Part shown: positions 1 through 7,367 of the stretch, in pieces
Layout of the letters: the number at the start of each line of letters is the position of its first letter
Position numbering within the stretch: the first letter of the stretch is position 1
Notes under the pieces: generated by a model
Database searches by the model: none
What the model was told of the DNA's origin: nothing
What the model saw: only the letters and a program-made list of their open reading frames with translations
Position numbers and translations under genes: made by a program
DNA from: Sphingomonadaceae bacterium
Lineage (GTDB): Bacteria > Pseudomonadota > Alphaproteobacteria > Sphingomonadales > Sphingomonadaceae
Assembly (NCBI GenBank): GCA_947442095.1
Contig: CANEVG010000041.1
Span: 1 to 14,309, forward strand
DNA: 14,309 nt
Direction: 5' to 3'

Positions 1-37
1 CGAGGATGCGCCCGGGCGCTATGTGAAAGCACGCTGA
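1..37 (+). CDS. phaC: C-terminal end of probable class I PHA synthase (partial)
   Basis: Only the last eleven codons and a TGA stop (35-37) are present. They read EDAPGRYVKAR in the frame starting at base 2. Class I polyhydroxyalkanoate synthases typically end in a tail of the form APGRYVKA(K), and the next gene downstream is a phasin, the usual partner of phaC. PhaC polymerises hydroxyacyl-CoA into storage polyester on the granule surface. The call rests on a very short tail plus context, so it is tentative. Confidence 0.5.
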   Translation, partial: EDAPGRYVKAR

Positions 38-103
38 TCCGCGGCCTTTAGAATGTCTCGCTCCGTTCACACTTTTTAACAATGCTGCACTGCACAAAAA
101 TAC

Positions 104-145
104 TTGACCCAGCCTGCTGCATTAGCTAATTGGTGCAATGCAGCA
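104..145 (+). promoter_or_regulatory. Putative phasin promoter overlapped by an inverted-repeat operator
   Basis: A TTGACC hexamer at 104-109 is a good -35 candidate; a weak -10 (TAATTG, 127-132) lies 17 bp further on. A perfect 9-bp inverted repeat covers this region: TGCTGCATT (115-123) and AATGCAGCA (137-145), with a 13-bp spacer. A related half-site, TGCTGCACTGCA, lies at 83-94. In alphaproteobacteria the PHA-responsive repressor PhaR binds CTGC/GCAG-type repeats ahead of phasin genes and is released by PHA. The repeat is seen directly; its assignment to PhaR is inferred. Confidence 0.45.
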
Positions 146-214
146 CGTGCGTTTGTGGACTCTTTTTTGATGGAGTCTTCAGCGTAGAGTGTCCAGCGCA
201 GGAGCAGTTTGGTC

Positions 215-1123
215 ATGAACGACGACATCAACGACATCGCACCCGCAGCAAATGCGGAACCGGTTGTCACCGACGCTGTCGTTGTGGCGGAACCGGTCGT
301 GGCGTTGGACGTATTGGCCGGGAAAGCAGTGGCCGGACCAGAATTGGTCGTTGCCGCACCTAAGCCCAAGGGCAAAGTCGGTCGTCCGCGCAAGGTGGCA
401 ACACCTGATGCGGCGCCGCTCAAAGCCGAGAAGGTGAAGGCGCCCAAGGCAAAAGCAGTGAAGAAGGCCGTGACCACCGCGGATCAGGCTATTGTGGGAA
501 CCCCAGCGGTTTCCGCGCCCAACCCGGTCAAGACCATTCCGGCCCCCAAGGCTCGGAAAATACCCGCCAAGGCACCAGCTGCCAAGGCAACAGTCTCCAA
601 AAAAGCAGATGTCGTCATCAAGACGCGCAAGACAGCAGCCGCTTCCCCCCGGATTGCGGCACCCACGCAGAAGGACATTTTTATCATGACCGCCACCACC
701 ACCGAAATGACCGAAACCATCCAGACCGCCATGAAGGACGCCGCCGAGAAGGCCAAGGCCGCGCTTGAAAAGAGCCAGGCTGCGTTCGGCGACATGGGCG
801 CCTTCACCAAGGGCAATATGGAAGCGGTCGTCGAATCGACCAAGATCCTCGCCACCGGCCTTCAGGAAATGAGCAAGAGCTACGTGGCCGAGACCAAGAC
901 CGTCGTCGAGACGATGTCGGCCGAAATCAAGGACCTCGCCTCGGTCAAGTCGCCGGCCGAGTTCTTCGAGAAGCAGAACGCGATGCTGCGCAAGCAGTTT
1001 GACGCCGCAATGGCCGTCAGCTCGAAGAACAGCGAAGCGATGCTCAAGCTCGCCAGCGAAGCCTTCCAGCCGATCTCGAACCGCGTCAGCCTCGCGGTTG
1101 AGAAGATCAAGCAGGCCGCCTGA
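215..1123 (+). CDS. Phasin family protein with Lys/Ala/Pro-rich N-terminal extension
   Basis: Phasins coat intracellular polyhydroxyalkanoate granules and control their size and number. The C-terminal half (residues 158-302) is a Lys/Glu/Ala-rich amphipathic helical phasin domain (METIQ-like start, then SPAEFFEKQ and SEAMLKLASEAFQPISNR), typical of the phasin_2 type. The N-terminal half (1-157) is low-complexity Ala/Pro/Val/Lys sequence with an AT-hook-like GRPRK at 56-60, reminiscent of the histone-H1-like tails of PhaF-type phasins that bind DNA. ATG at 215 is chosen because AGGAG at 200-204 lies 10 nt upstream; a TTG at 209 is too close to it. The gene follows the presumed phaC and is closed by a strong hairpin at 1171. 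The phasin assignment is firm; the DNA-binding role of the tail is inferred. Confidence 0.85.
   Translation: MNDDINDIAPAANAEPVVTDAVVVAEPVVALDVLAGKAVAGPELVVAAPKPKGKVGRPRKVATPDAAPLKAEKVKAPKAKAVKKAVTTADQAIVGTPAVSAPNPVKTIPAPKARKIPAKAPAAKATVSKKADVVIKTRKTAAASPRIAAPTQKDIFIMTATTTEMTETIQTAMKDAAEKAKAALEKSQAAFGDMGAFTKGNMEAVVESTKILATGLQEMSKSYVAETKTVVETMSAEIKDLASVKSPAEFFEKQNAMLRKQFDAAMAVSSKNSEAMLKLASEAFQPISNRVSLAVEKIKQAA
671..688 (+). promoter_or_regulatory. Candidate internal ribosome binding site and start in the phasin gene
   Basis: AAGGA at 671-675 lies 10 nt before an in-frame ATG (686-688) exactly where the low-complexity N-terminal tail ends and the phasin domain begins (MTATTTEMTE). Translation from here would give a 145-residue phasin, a common length for stand-alone phasins. 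The signal is as good as that of the annotated start. A second, short isoform is therefore plausible but not shown. Confidence 0.35.
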
Positions 1124-1170
1124 TCGGCTTGATCCGGCCGCGCTGCTGCACGGCCGGAAGACCATGAAAG

Positions 1171-1206
1171 CGGGCCGGACGGGTTTGACCCGGTCCGGCC
1201 CGTTTC
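1171..1206 (+). terminator. Rho-independent terminator after the phasin gene
   Basis: A long GC-rich hairpin begins 47 bp after the phasin stop. The 5' arm CGGGCCGGACGGGT (1171-1184) pairs with ACCCGGTCCGGCCCG (1188-1202) with one bulged C and a very short loop, followed by TTTCC. The T-run is short, but stem strength and position fit termination of the phasin transcript before clpS. Confidence 0.65.
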
Positions 1207-1364
1207 CATTTCGGCTCTATCCGGCGCGTGATCCTGTGCAGACTTTCGGGCTAAGTGCCCTTGCTGCCTCTTGTACGCAGGCCAGTGCAATGCGATATCC
1301 AACTGCTATGAATTTGTCAGCCATGTACCGCGCCCCTGAGGGCTGTGCTGCGTTTGAAGCGCTG

Positions 1365-1733
1365 ATGGCAGCCTGCGTTGTGCACGCCGGCGATGACGAT
1401 GCGCCCAAAGGCCCCGGCGGCGGAAGCGACGACGGCGACGATCAAGTCGGCATTGCCACGAAAACCCGCACCCGGCCCAAAAAACCGAGCATGTTCAAAG
1501 TTTTGATGCTGAATGACGATTACACGCCGATGGAATTCGTCGTCATGGTGCTCAAACGCTTCTTCAATATGGACCTTGAGCAGGCCACGCGGGTCATGCT
1601 CCATGTTCACCAGAAGGGCGTCGGCGTCTGCGGTATTTTCCCCTATGAGATCGCCGAAACCAAGGTGAATCAGGTGATGGATTTCGCCCGCCAGAATCAG
1701 CATCCGCTGCAGTGCACGCTGGAAAAAGCCTGA
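1365..1733 (+). CDS. clpS: ATP-dependent Clp protease adaptor ClpS
   Basis: ClpS binds proteins with destabilising N-terminal residues and hands them to ClpAP for degradation. From the ATG at 1365 the product is 122 aa. It has a disordered Asp/Gly-rich head (1-40), then the ClpS core: KPSMFKVLMLNDDYTPMEFV with the pocket residues NDD-TPM at 50-56, and MLHVHQKGVGVCG with the conserved His at 82. It ends PLQCTLEKA. All key pocket residues are present. The start is uncertain: in-frame ATGs at 1308 and 1323 and a GTG at 1380 are alternatives, and none has a convincing Shine-Dalgarno sequence; 1365 gives the usual family length. A weak promoter-like pair TTGTAC/GATATC (1271-1299) lies upstream. 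clpA, its frequent neighbour, is not next to it here. Confidence 0.93.
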   Translation: MAACVVHAGDDDAPKGPGGGSDDGDDQVGIATKTRTRPKKPSMFKVLMLNDDYTPMEFVVMVLKRFFNMDLEQATRVMLHVHQKGVGVCGIFPYEIAETKVNQVMDFARQNQHPLQCTLEKA

Positions 1734-1871
1734 TTCGCGCCGCACCGGTCCAAGCCCGCTGCCCCCGCACATTTTCGGCTTCCGCCCGCTCCTGAACCGG
1801 GCTAACCCGGCGCACCCATTCCGGCTGCGATCCGGTTTAAGCCCGTGCGCATTTTGGGAGCCGCCTCGCCT

Positions 1872-3110
1872 TTGACCTTCCTGACCGCCACCGACAAATA
1901 CATTGCCCGGCTCGTCATTGTGCCGATGCTGTCGGTCTTCGTGATCGCGGCGTCGCTGCTTGTGCTCGATAAGATGCTCAAGCTGTTCGATTTCGTCGCG
2001 ACCGAGGGCGGGCCGGTCAGCGTCGTGTTCAAGATGCTGGCCAATCTCCTGCCCGAATACGCCAGTCTGGCGATTCCGCTCGGGTTGATGCTGGGCATCC
2101 TGCTCGCTTTCCGCCGCCTCGCTACCTCGTCAGAGCTTGATGTGATGCGCGCGGTCGGCCTTTCATACACGCGCCTGCTGCGCGTGCCTTACTTGTTCAC
2201 TGTGGTGCTCGCCGCACTGAACCTGCTGATCGTGGGCTATCTCCAGCCGCTTTCGCGCTATTACTACGAACAGCTGCAGTTTGATCTGCGCTCGGGCGCA
2301 CTGGGCGCTTCGATCAAGGTGGGCGAGTTCAACACCTTGCAGGACCGCACCGCGCTGCGCGTCGATGCCAGCCGCGACGAAGGGCGCGATCTGCAAGGCA
2401 TTTTCGCGCGGATCGCCTCCAAGGATGGTCAGGTTCTGGTGATCTCGGCACGCGAGGGGCAATTCTTCGCCAACAAGGAAAACCCCGATACCGTCGTCTT
2501 GCGCCTGTCGGAAGGCCAGATCGTGCAGGATGGTCCGGGGCTCAATTCCGCCCGTGTGCTGACTTTCGCCACCCACGACCTGCCGATCGATCTGCCGCGC
2601 ATCGAGCAGTTCCGCAGCCGCGGTGAGCGCGACCGCGAGTATTTTCTGCCCGAATTGCTGAGCATCGGCTGGAGCAAGGATTCCACGCAGGCCGCCCGCT
2701 ATCAAAGCATCGCCAGCCTCAACTACCGGCTAGTCGAAGTGGCGATGATGTTTCTGCTGCCGCTGCTGGCCGTGTCACTGGCCGTACCGCCCAAGCGGTC
2801 TAGTTCGTCGCTGGGGGTGTTTATCTCGATCGTGATGGTGGTCGCCTATCACAAGGTCAACGAATACGGGCAGGACATCGCCAGCCTGGGCCGGGTGGAC
2901 CCGACGCTGGCGCTGTGGGGGCCGTTCGTGCTGTTCGCGGCGCTTATTCTGTGGATGTACCGGCAGCTGGCCTATGTGCCCGGCGGCCAGCCGATCGGCG
3001 GGCTCGAAACCGGCTTTGCCAAGATTACGCGCGCGGTGATGAAGCTGTTTGCAAAGCGCAAGCCGCGTCTGGCAGATGTCGCAGCGACTGGAACCGTTGA
3101 TGCAGTTTGA
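1872..3110 (+). CDS. lptF: LptF-type permease of the lipopolysaccharide/glycolipid export ABC transporter
   Basis: LptF pairs with LptG and the ATPase LptB in the inner membrane to extract lipopolysaccharide or related glycolipid and pass it to the periplasmic bridge. The 412-aa product shows the family layout: N-terminal segment LTATDKYIARLVIVPML leading into two membrane helices, the conserved LPEYASLAIPLGLMLGIL and RRLATSSELDVMRAVGLS stretch, a large periplasmic beta domain in the middle, then three membrane helices near the C-terminus. TTG at 1872 is chosen because GGGAG (1856-1860) lies 11 nt upstream and the protein then begins at the usual place; GTG at 1845 would add nine residues without a clear ribosome site. 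A Lys/Arg-rich tail follows the last helix. The 3' end overlaps lptG by 11 bp, so the two are co-translated. Confidence 0.9.
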   Translation: MTFLTATDKYIARLVIVPMLSVFVIAASLLVLDKMLKLFDFVATEGGPVSVVFKMLANLLPEYASLAIPLGLMLGILLAFRRLATSSELDVMRAVGLSYTRLLRVPYLFTVVLAALNLLIVGYLQPLSRYYYEQLQFDLRSGALGASIKVGEFNTLQDRTALRVDASRDEGRDLQGIFARIASKDGQVLVISAREGQFFANKENPDTVVLRLSEGQIVQDGPGLNSARVLTFATHDLPIDLPRIEQFRSRGERDREYFLPELLSIGWSKDSTQAARYQSIASLNYRLVEVAMMFLLPLLAVSLAVPPKRSSSSLGVFISIVMVVAYHKVNEYGQDIASLGRVDPTLALWGPFVLFAALILWMYRQLAYVPGGQPIGGLETGFAKITRAVMKLFAKRKPRLADVAATGTVDAV

Positions 3111-4200
3111 GTTTTTCCCCTCGCGCACGGTGACGCTCTATATCGGCCGGATGTTTGCGGTGCGCATCATCGCGGTGCTGCTGATGCTCGTGCTGGTGCT
3201 GCAGATGCTCGATCTGCTCAGCGAGAGCGGCCGCATCCTTGCCGCGCCCGGCAATGGACAGGGCGAGCTGATGACCTACGTGGGCCTGCGTGTTCCGCAG
3301 CTGGTCAGCCGCTTCCTGCCCTACTCGGTCCTGCTGGCCACGATCATCACGCTGATGACGTTGAACCAGAACAGCGAGGTGATCGCGCTCAAGGCCGCCG
3401 GGCTTTCCGCGCATCAGGTGCTGGCGCCGCTGTTTTTGGTGGCGGCGGTCACCGCGCTGCTCACCTTCGGCTTTACCGAGCGGGTCGTCACGCGCTCCAC
3501 CGCAACGCTCAAGGCATGGCAAGCGGTCGATTATGGCCCGATCCCGCGCGACAGCGCGGTCAAGACCAATGTCTGGCTGCAGGACGGCACGAACATCCTG
3601 TTCGCCCGGGCGGTGGAGGGGCGCGGAGCGGCCATGCGGATGAGCGATGTCAGCTGGTATCGGCGCGATCCGGGCGGGATGGTGGTCGAAATCGTGCGCG
3701 CGCCGTCCGCCACGTATGCCAGCCCCGGCTGGCACTTTGAAAAGCCCACTGGCTTTGATGTGCAGAGCGCACGGCGCACCATCTATCCCGCAGCGCAGAC
3801 CTTCGCCAAGGCGGTAGATCCGGGCCAAGTCATTATCCGCAAGGCCGATGCGGATGGGGAATCGTTGGCGCAGCTGACCGAATCGATCAATGCGATCCGC
3901 GCTGCCGGCTACCGCACGAGCGAGCTTGAAGGCAAATGGTGGCACAAGATCTCCGGGCCGCTCTCGGCGCTGCTCATGCCTCTGCTGGGCGCTGTCGCTG
4001 CGTTCGGCCTTGCCCGGTCAGGCCTCCTGTTCGTGCGCGCAGTGATCGGCATGGCGCTGGGCTTTGCCTATTTCGTGGTGGACAATGCGGCGCTGGCCAT
4101 GGGTAATTTCGGCGGCTATCCGCCCATGCTGGCTGCGTGGGCACCGTTCTTCCTGTTTCTGCTGATCGGCGAGACGGTGCTGGTCAGAACCGAGGAATGA
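3100..4200 (+). CDS. lptG: LptG-type permease of the lipopolysaccharide/glycolipid export ABC transporter
   Basis: This is the second YjgP/YjgQ-family permease, 366 aa, forming the LptF-LptG channel. It starts FEFFPSRTVTLYIGRMFAVRII, has an early membrane helix (about residues 17-37), a second helix pair including PYSVLLATIITLMTLNQNSEVIALKAAGLS, a periplasmic domain, and a C-terminal helix cluster starting at KWWHKISGPLSALLMPLLG. ATG at 3100 is chosen because upstream in-frame codons run deep into lptF; it overlaps the lptF stop by 11 bp, consistent with coupling. The gene ends only 4 bp from the stop of the convergent acetyltransferase gene, so no separate terminator fits between them. Confidence 0.9.
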   Translation: MQFEFFPSRTVTLYIGRMFAVRIIAVLLMLVLVLQMLDLLSESGRILAAPGNGQGELMTYVGLRVPQLVSRFLPYSVLLATIITLMTLNQNSEVIALKAAGLSAHQVLAPLFLVAAVTALLTFGFTERVVTRSTATLKAWQAVDYGPIPRDSAVKTNVWLQDGTNILFARAVEGRGAAMRMSDVSWYRRDPGGMVVEIVRAPSATYASPGWHFEKPTGFDVQSARRTIYPAAQTFAKAVDPGQVIIRKADADGESLAQLTESINAIRAAGYRTSELEGKWWHKISGPLSALLMPLLGAVAAFGLARSGLLFVRAVIGMALGFAYFVVDNAALAMGNFGGYPPMLAAWAPFFLFLLIGETVLVRTEE

Positions 4201-4204
4201 AGGC

Positions 4205-4807
4205 TCAAAGCGGCCGACGCATGGTCCAGAACTTTGGCCCGCCGCCCGGCACCTGCCACGTATCGATGATAGCAAATCCCAGCCGCAGATAGATCGCGAC
4301 ATTGGTCTCCTTGGCGGTCTCCAGCACCGTCGCCTTTCCTGCCGCGGTGGCTCTTGCAATGCCTTCGCGAATGGCCGCGCCGCCCCAGCCCTTGCCCTGC
4401 GCGGCGGAGGCTGCGGCAGCAAAGTGCAGATACCAAAAGTCGTCAGGCACCGGGTGATGCGCGGCGATGGCCCCGCTCATGGTCATCGCGCGGCCGAGCC
4501 CCAGACCAAATGTACGCAGCATTGGCCAGCCTTCGCCCAGCGTTTCAACCAGGCCGGGTTTGGTCTGTCCCGGCGCACGCCACAAGGTGACCACCTCGTT
4601 ACCGGGCGAGGCCAGCACCATACCGGCCTTGCGATCCGCCTTGATCATCGCGGGGAAAAAAGTCTCAAACCGCGCAGGGCGAAGGGCAGGGTCCGGCAGA
4701 AGCCACGAAAGCGCCGGATCACTCTGAAAGGCATCGGCCAGCACGCGGGTCAGCGCGGCATCGTGCGCCGGGTCATCGATCTTCAGGATCGTGCGCGCGT
4801 CTGCCAT
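4205..4807 (-). CDS. GNAT family N-acetyltransferase
   Basis: This 200-aa protein has the GNAT fold signatures. WYLHFAAAASAAQGKGWGGA contains the acetyl-CoA pyrophosphate-binding loop Q/R-x-x-G-x-G/A (QGKGWG, 137-142). The C-terminus LETAKETNVAIYLRLGFAI followed by VPGGGPKFWTMRR is the usual end of the family. The substrate cannot be told. Its ATG overlaps the stop of the upstream desaturase (TGATG), which implies translational coupling and one transcript from near 5960. The same frame runs on upstream as open sequence, but that part lies inside the desaturase gene and is not coding. Confidence 0.85.
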   Translation of the reverse strand: MADARTILKIDDPAHDAALTRVLADAFQSDPALSWLLPDPALRPARFETFFPAMIKADRKAGMVLASPGNEVVTLWRAPGQTKPGLVETLGEGWPMLRTFGLGLGRAMTMSGAIAAHHPVPDDFWYLHFAAAASAAQGKGWGGAAIREGIARATAAGKATVLETAKETNVAIYLRLGFAIIDTWQVPGGGPKFWTMRRPL

Positions 4808-5958
4808 CAGTGCGAGGCTGTGCCTTCGCGCGCACCCCCATGTGCACCCATCGTCCTGCGCACCAGCCGGCCCAGCAGCGGAAACAGGCCCGGATAGTTG
4901 GAACGCGTATAGGTCGAACCCGGGCCCAGTTCCTTGCAAAGCCGCCGGTTCGCTTCGCCAAGCGCATGGTAGGGCAGGCTCGGCAGCAAGTGATGCAGCG
5001 CGTGGAAGCGCAGGCCGACCGGCGCCCACAGCACCGTCATCCAGCCCGGCGGCGGCACATTGACCGAATCGAGGTATTGCCCGGTCACGGTCATCGTCTC
5101 GCCCTCGTTCTCCCACAAGTGCGCCACGAGAGTGCGCGCTTGGTTGAGCACCGCGCCAAGCGCGACGACCGCGAGCGCAACCAGCAGCGGCCGCCAGCCA
5201 TGCGTGGCTGACCAGGCCAGCACGAACCACGCCCACACCGCAGCACCGGTTTCCTGCCAGAACACCATCTGCGCGAAATCCCCTTCGGGCGGGCGGCGGC
5301 GGAACGCCGGGTTGATCGCCAGCACTGAGGCGCGCGCCCACACCAGCCGCCGCAGCCGCGGGATGATGGCGCCCAACGGCACCAGCACCGCTGAGCGCAG
5401 AAGCAGCGCCACAGGCAGCAGCAGCGCTGTGAGCAGGAACACTGGCAGCGACCACGGCTTCATCAGCGCGAGCGGCAGATATTCGGGGTCCTCCGCCGTG
5501 CCATAGCGCGTGCGCGCGTGATGCAGCGTATGGGTGCCTTCATACATGAACGAAGGCGTGAGCAGCGGCATGCCCACCAGCAGATTCCAGCCAAAGCGGA
5601 AACCGGGCAGCGCATCCTTGTGGATATGCGAGAGCTCATGGATAAACAGCAGCGCGCGGTAGAGCGCAAGCGCCGAAACCAGCGCGCAGGCCGCCATGAT
5701 CCAGGGGCTCTGGGTAAGGACCGCGACCGCCAGCGCTGCGTAACCGATACCGGCGGAAAGCAGCATATCTGGCCAGAAGATCGCCGCCCGCGCAGGCGCA
5801 AGATCGCGGGTCAGTTCAACCGCGGCACGCAGCATGGCTTTGTCATCGGGCGTGCGCGCCAGCGCCGCGGCACCATGTGTGCCTGCATCACCAAGGGCCG
5901 AACCGCCCTGAGGCAGCACGGGCGCAGCGGCCGTGTCGAGACTATCCGAGGTAAGCAT
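4807..5958 (-). CDS. Membrane fatty acid desaturase family protein
   Basis: This 383-aa integral-membrane di-iron enzyme carries the three His clusters of the desaturase/hydroxylase superfamily: HELSH at 107-111, HTLHH at 143-147 and HALHH at 319-323. Hydrophobic helices lie at about 64-105, 169-200, 238-252 and 255-272. It probably introduces a double bond or hydroxyl group into an acyl chain of a membrane lipid; the substrate is not evident. ATG at 5958 is chosen because TTGGGAACG lies just upstream on the coding strand; the open frame extends to 6183 but without family resemblance. It is the first gene of an operon with the coupled acetyltransferase and is divergent from the acyltransferase gene at 6116. 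Confidence 0.88.
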   Translation of the reverse strand: MLTSDSLDTAAAPVLPQGGSALGDAGTHGAAALARTPDDKAMLRAAVELTRDLAPARAAIFWPDMLLSAGIGYAALAVAVLTQSPWIMAACALVSALALYRALLFIHELSHIHKDALPGFRFGWNLLVGMPLLTPSFMYEGTHTLHHARTRYGTAEDPEYLPLALMKPWSLPVFLLTALLLPVALLLRSAVLVPLGAIIPRLRRLVWARASVLAINPAFRRRPPEGDFAQMVFWQETGAAVWAWFVLAWSATHGWRPLLVALAVVALGAVLNQARTLVAHLWENEGETMTVTGQYLDSVNVPPPGWMTVLWAPVGLRFHALHHLLPSLPYHALGEANRRLCKELGPGSTYTRSNYPGLFPLLGRLVRRTMGAHGGAREGTASH

Positions 5959-6005
5959 GCAATCGTTCCCAAGTAACACGGTGTGGCCGTCGTTCGCGTC
6001 CCCCC

Positions 6006-6041
6006 GTGCCAGACACCCTGCCAGACGCCGCGCCAGACGCC
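6006..6041. repeat. Three tandem 12-bp repeats in a divergent promoter region
   Basis: Three head-to-tail copies of a GCCAGACGCC-type 12-mer (GTGCCAGACACC, CTGCCAGACGCC, GCGCCAGACGCC) lie in the 157-bp gap between the desaturase and the acyltransferase genes. TTGACA follows at 6046-6051 and TCTAAT at 6091-6096, but they are not properly spaced as one promoter. The repeats could be binding sites for a regulator of both divergent genes or simple slippage products. Confidence 0.6.
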
Positions 6042-6115
6042 GAGCTTGACAATCCGGCACGCGCCAACGCAGGTCGCCACAGGTTTCCCGTCTAATTCCA
6101 AACAAAGGCAAGATC

Positions 6116-7294
6116 GTGGCCGGCAGTTCAAGCGCCTTGGGCGAAGTAAGCATCATGCCCGTTTCCAGCAAGGCCGATCGCATTGCCTTTGTGGACGTGG
6201 GCTATCGGATCGGCCGCGAAGATCCAGCGTGGGTGCCGCCGCTGCGCATGGAGGCGATCGAACTGATCACCCCCGGCAAGAATCCGTTTTTCGAACATGC
6301 CGATGTGCAACTGTTCCTCGCCCGGCGCGGCGGTACCGTCGTGGGGCGCATTTCCGCGCATATCGACAAGCTCGCCACCGCGATGGACCCGGCGCAGGGC
6401 ATGGGGCCTGGTACGGGCAACTGGGGCCTGTTCGAAGCCGAGGACGAAGCGGTGGCCCGCGCGCTGATCGCCCGCGCGGAGGACTGGCTGCGTGAGAAGG
6501 GCATGACCCAAGTGCTTGCGCCAATTTCCATGTCGATCTGGGAAGAACCGGGCCAGCTGGTGCGCGGCTTCGAACAATCGCCGACGGTGATGATGGGCCA
6601 CCAGAGCAAGCGCTACCCTCCTTATTTCGAGGCGCTGGGCTATACGCCTGCCAAGTCGCTGCTCACTTATGAACTGGATATCACGCGCGCGTTTCCGCCG
6701 CTGATCCAGCGCGTGATCACTTCGGGCGAAAAGAATGCCCGCATCCGCATTCGCAATGTCGACAAGAGCAAGTTCGATGCCGAGGCCAAGCTGATCCTCG
6801 ATATCCTTAACGATGCCTGGTCGGACAACTGGGGCTTCGTGCCCTTCACCGACACCGAAATCGCCTATGCCGGCAAGAAGTTCAAACCGATCGTGCGCGA
6901 AGATCTGATCATGGTCGCCGAATATGACGGCGAGCCGGTGGCGTTCATGATGACGCTCCCTGATCTCAACGAAGTGCTGGGGCCGATGGGCGGCTCGCTG
7001 TTTCCCTTCAATTGGGCGAAACTGCTGCTGTGGCTGCGCAACCCCCGCGTGCGCACGATGCGCGTGCCGCTGATGGGCGTGCGCAAGCGGCTGCAATCCA
7101 CGCGTCTTGCCAGCCAGCTGGCTTTCATGATGATTGAATACATCCGCCGAAATTCGGTTGAGCGCTATGGCGCAACGCGCGGTGAGATCGGCTGGATTCT
7201 CGATGACAATCAGGGGATGGTCGCGATTGCCAATGCCATCGAGAGCCACGTGAACAAGGAATACGTCATCTACGGCAAGCCGCTGGTGGGGTAA
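6116..7294 (+). CDS. GNAT-superfamily acyltransferase of YghO type, candidate bacterial ceramide synthase
   Basis: The 392-aa product belongs to a widespread family often labelled YghO, hypothetical, or wrongly dATP pyrophosphohydrolase. Visible family blocks are YRIGREDPAWVPPLR (30-44), GKNPFFEHAD (54-63), GRISAHID (77-84), NWGLFEAED (102-110) and the central GFEQSPTVMMGHQSKRYPPY (151-170). A second GNAT-like half follows (MVAEYDGEPVAFMMTLPDLNE). To my knowledge the ceramide synthase identified in Caulobacter, which N-acylates the sphingoid base, belongs to this family, and sphingomonads make glycosphingolipids; the specific function is an inference. GTG at 6116 is chosen for AAAGG about 7 nt upstream; ATG at 6155 is an alternative. 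The gene is divergent from a lipid desaturase. Confidence 0.75.
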   Translation: MAGSSSALGEVSIMPVSSKADRIAFVDVGYRIGREDPAWVPPLRMEAIELITPGKNPFFEHADVQLFLARRGGTVVGRISAHIDKLATAMDPAQGMGPGTGNWGLFEAEDEAVARALIARAEDWLREKGMTQVLAPISMSIWEEPGQLVRGFEQSPTVMMGHQSKRYPPYFEALGYTPAKSLLTYELDITRAFPPLIQRVITSGEKNARIRIRNVDKSKFDAEAKLILDILNDAWSDNWGFVPFTDTEIAYAGKKFKPIVREDLIMVAEYDGEPVAFMMTLPDLNEVLGPMGGSLFPFNWAKLLLWLRNPRVRTMRVPLMGVRKRLQSTRLASQLAFMMIEYIRRNSVERYGATRGEIGWILDDNQGMVAIANAIESHVNKEYVIYGKPLVG

Positions 7295-7367
7295 GTCGCC
7301 CGGCGCAAGTGCGGGACACGTTGGCGCATTTCCGGCCTGACCCCCAAAGCGCAGTCTTGATCCCGCC

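Noticed and set aside
1797..1810. Small hairpin CCGGG-CTAA-CCCGG between clpS and lptF as a terminator.
   Set aside because: The stem is only 5 bp and no T-run follows.
4205..5455. A 416-residue version of the acetyltransferase starting inside the desaturase gene.
   Set aside because: The extra N-terminal part is an out-of-frame reading of the desaturase; the GNAT protein begins at the ATG overlapping the desaturase stop.
6116..7294. Annotation as dATP pyrophosphohydrolase.
   Set aside because: No Nudix box or other hydrolase motif is visible; the sequence is of acyltransferase type.
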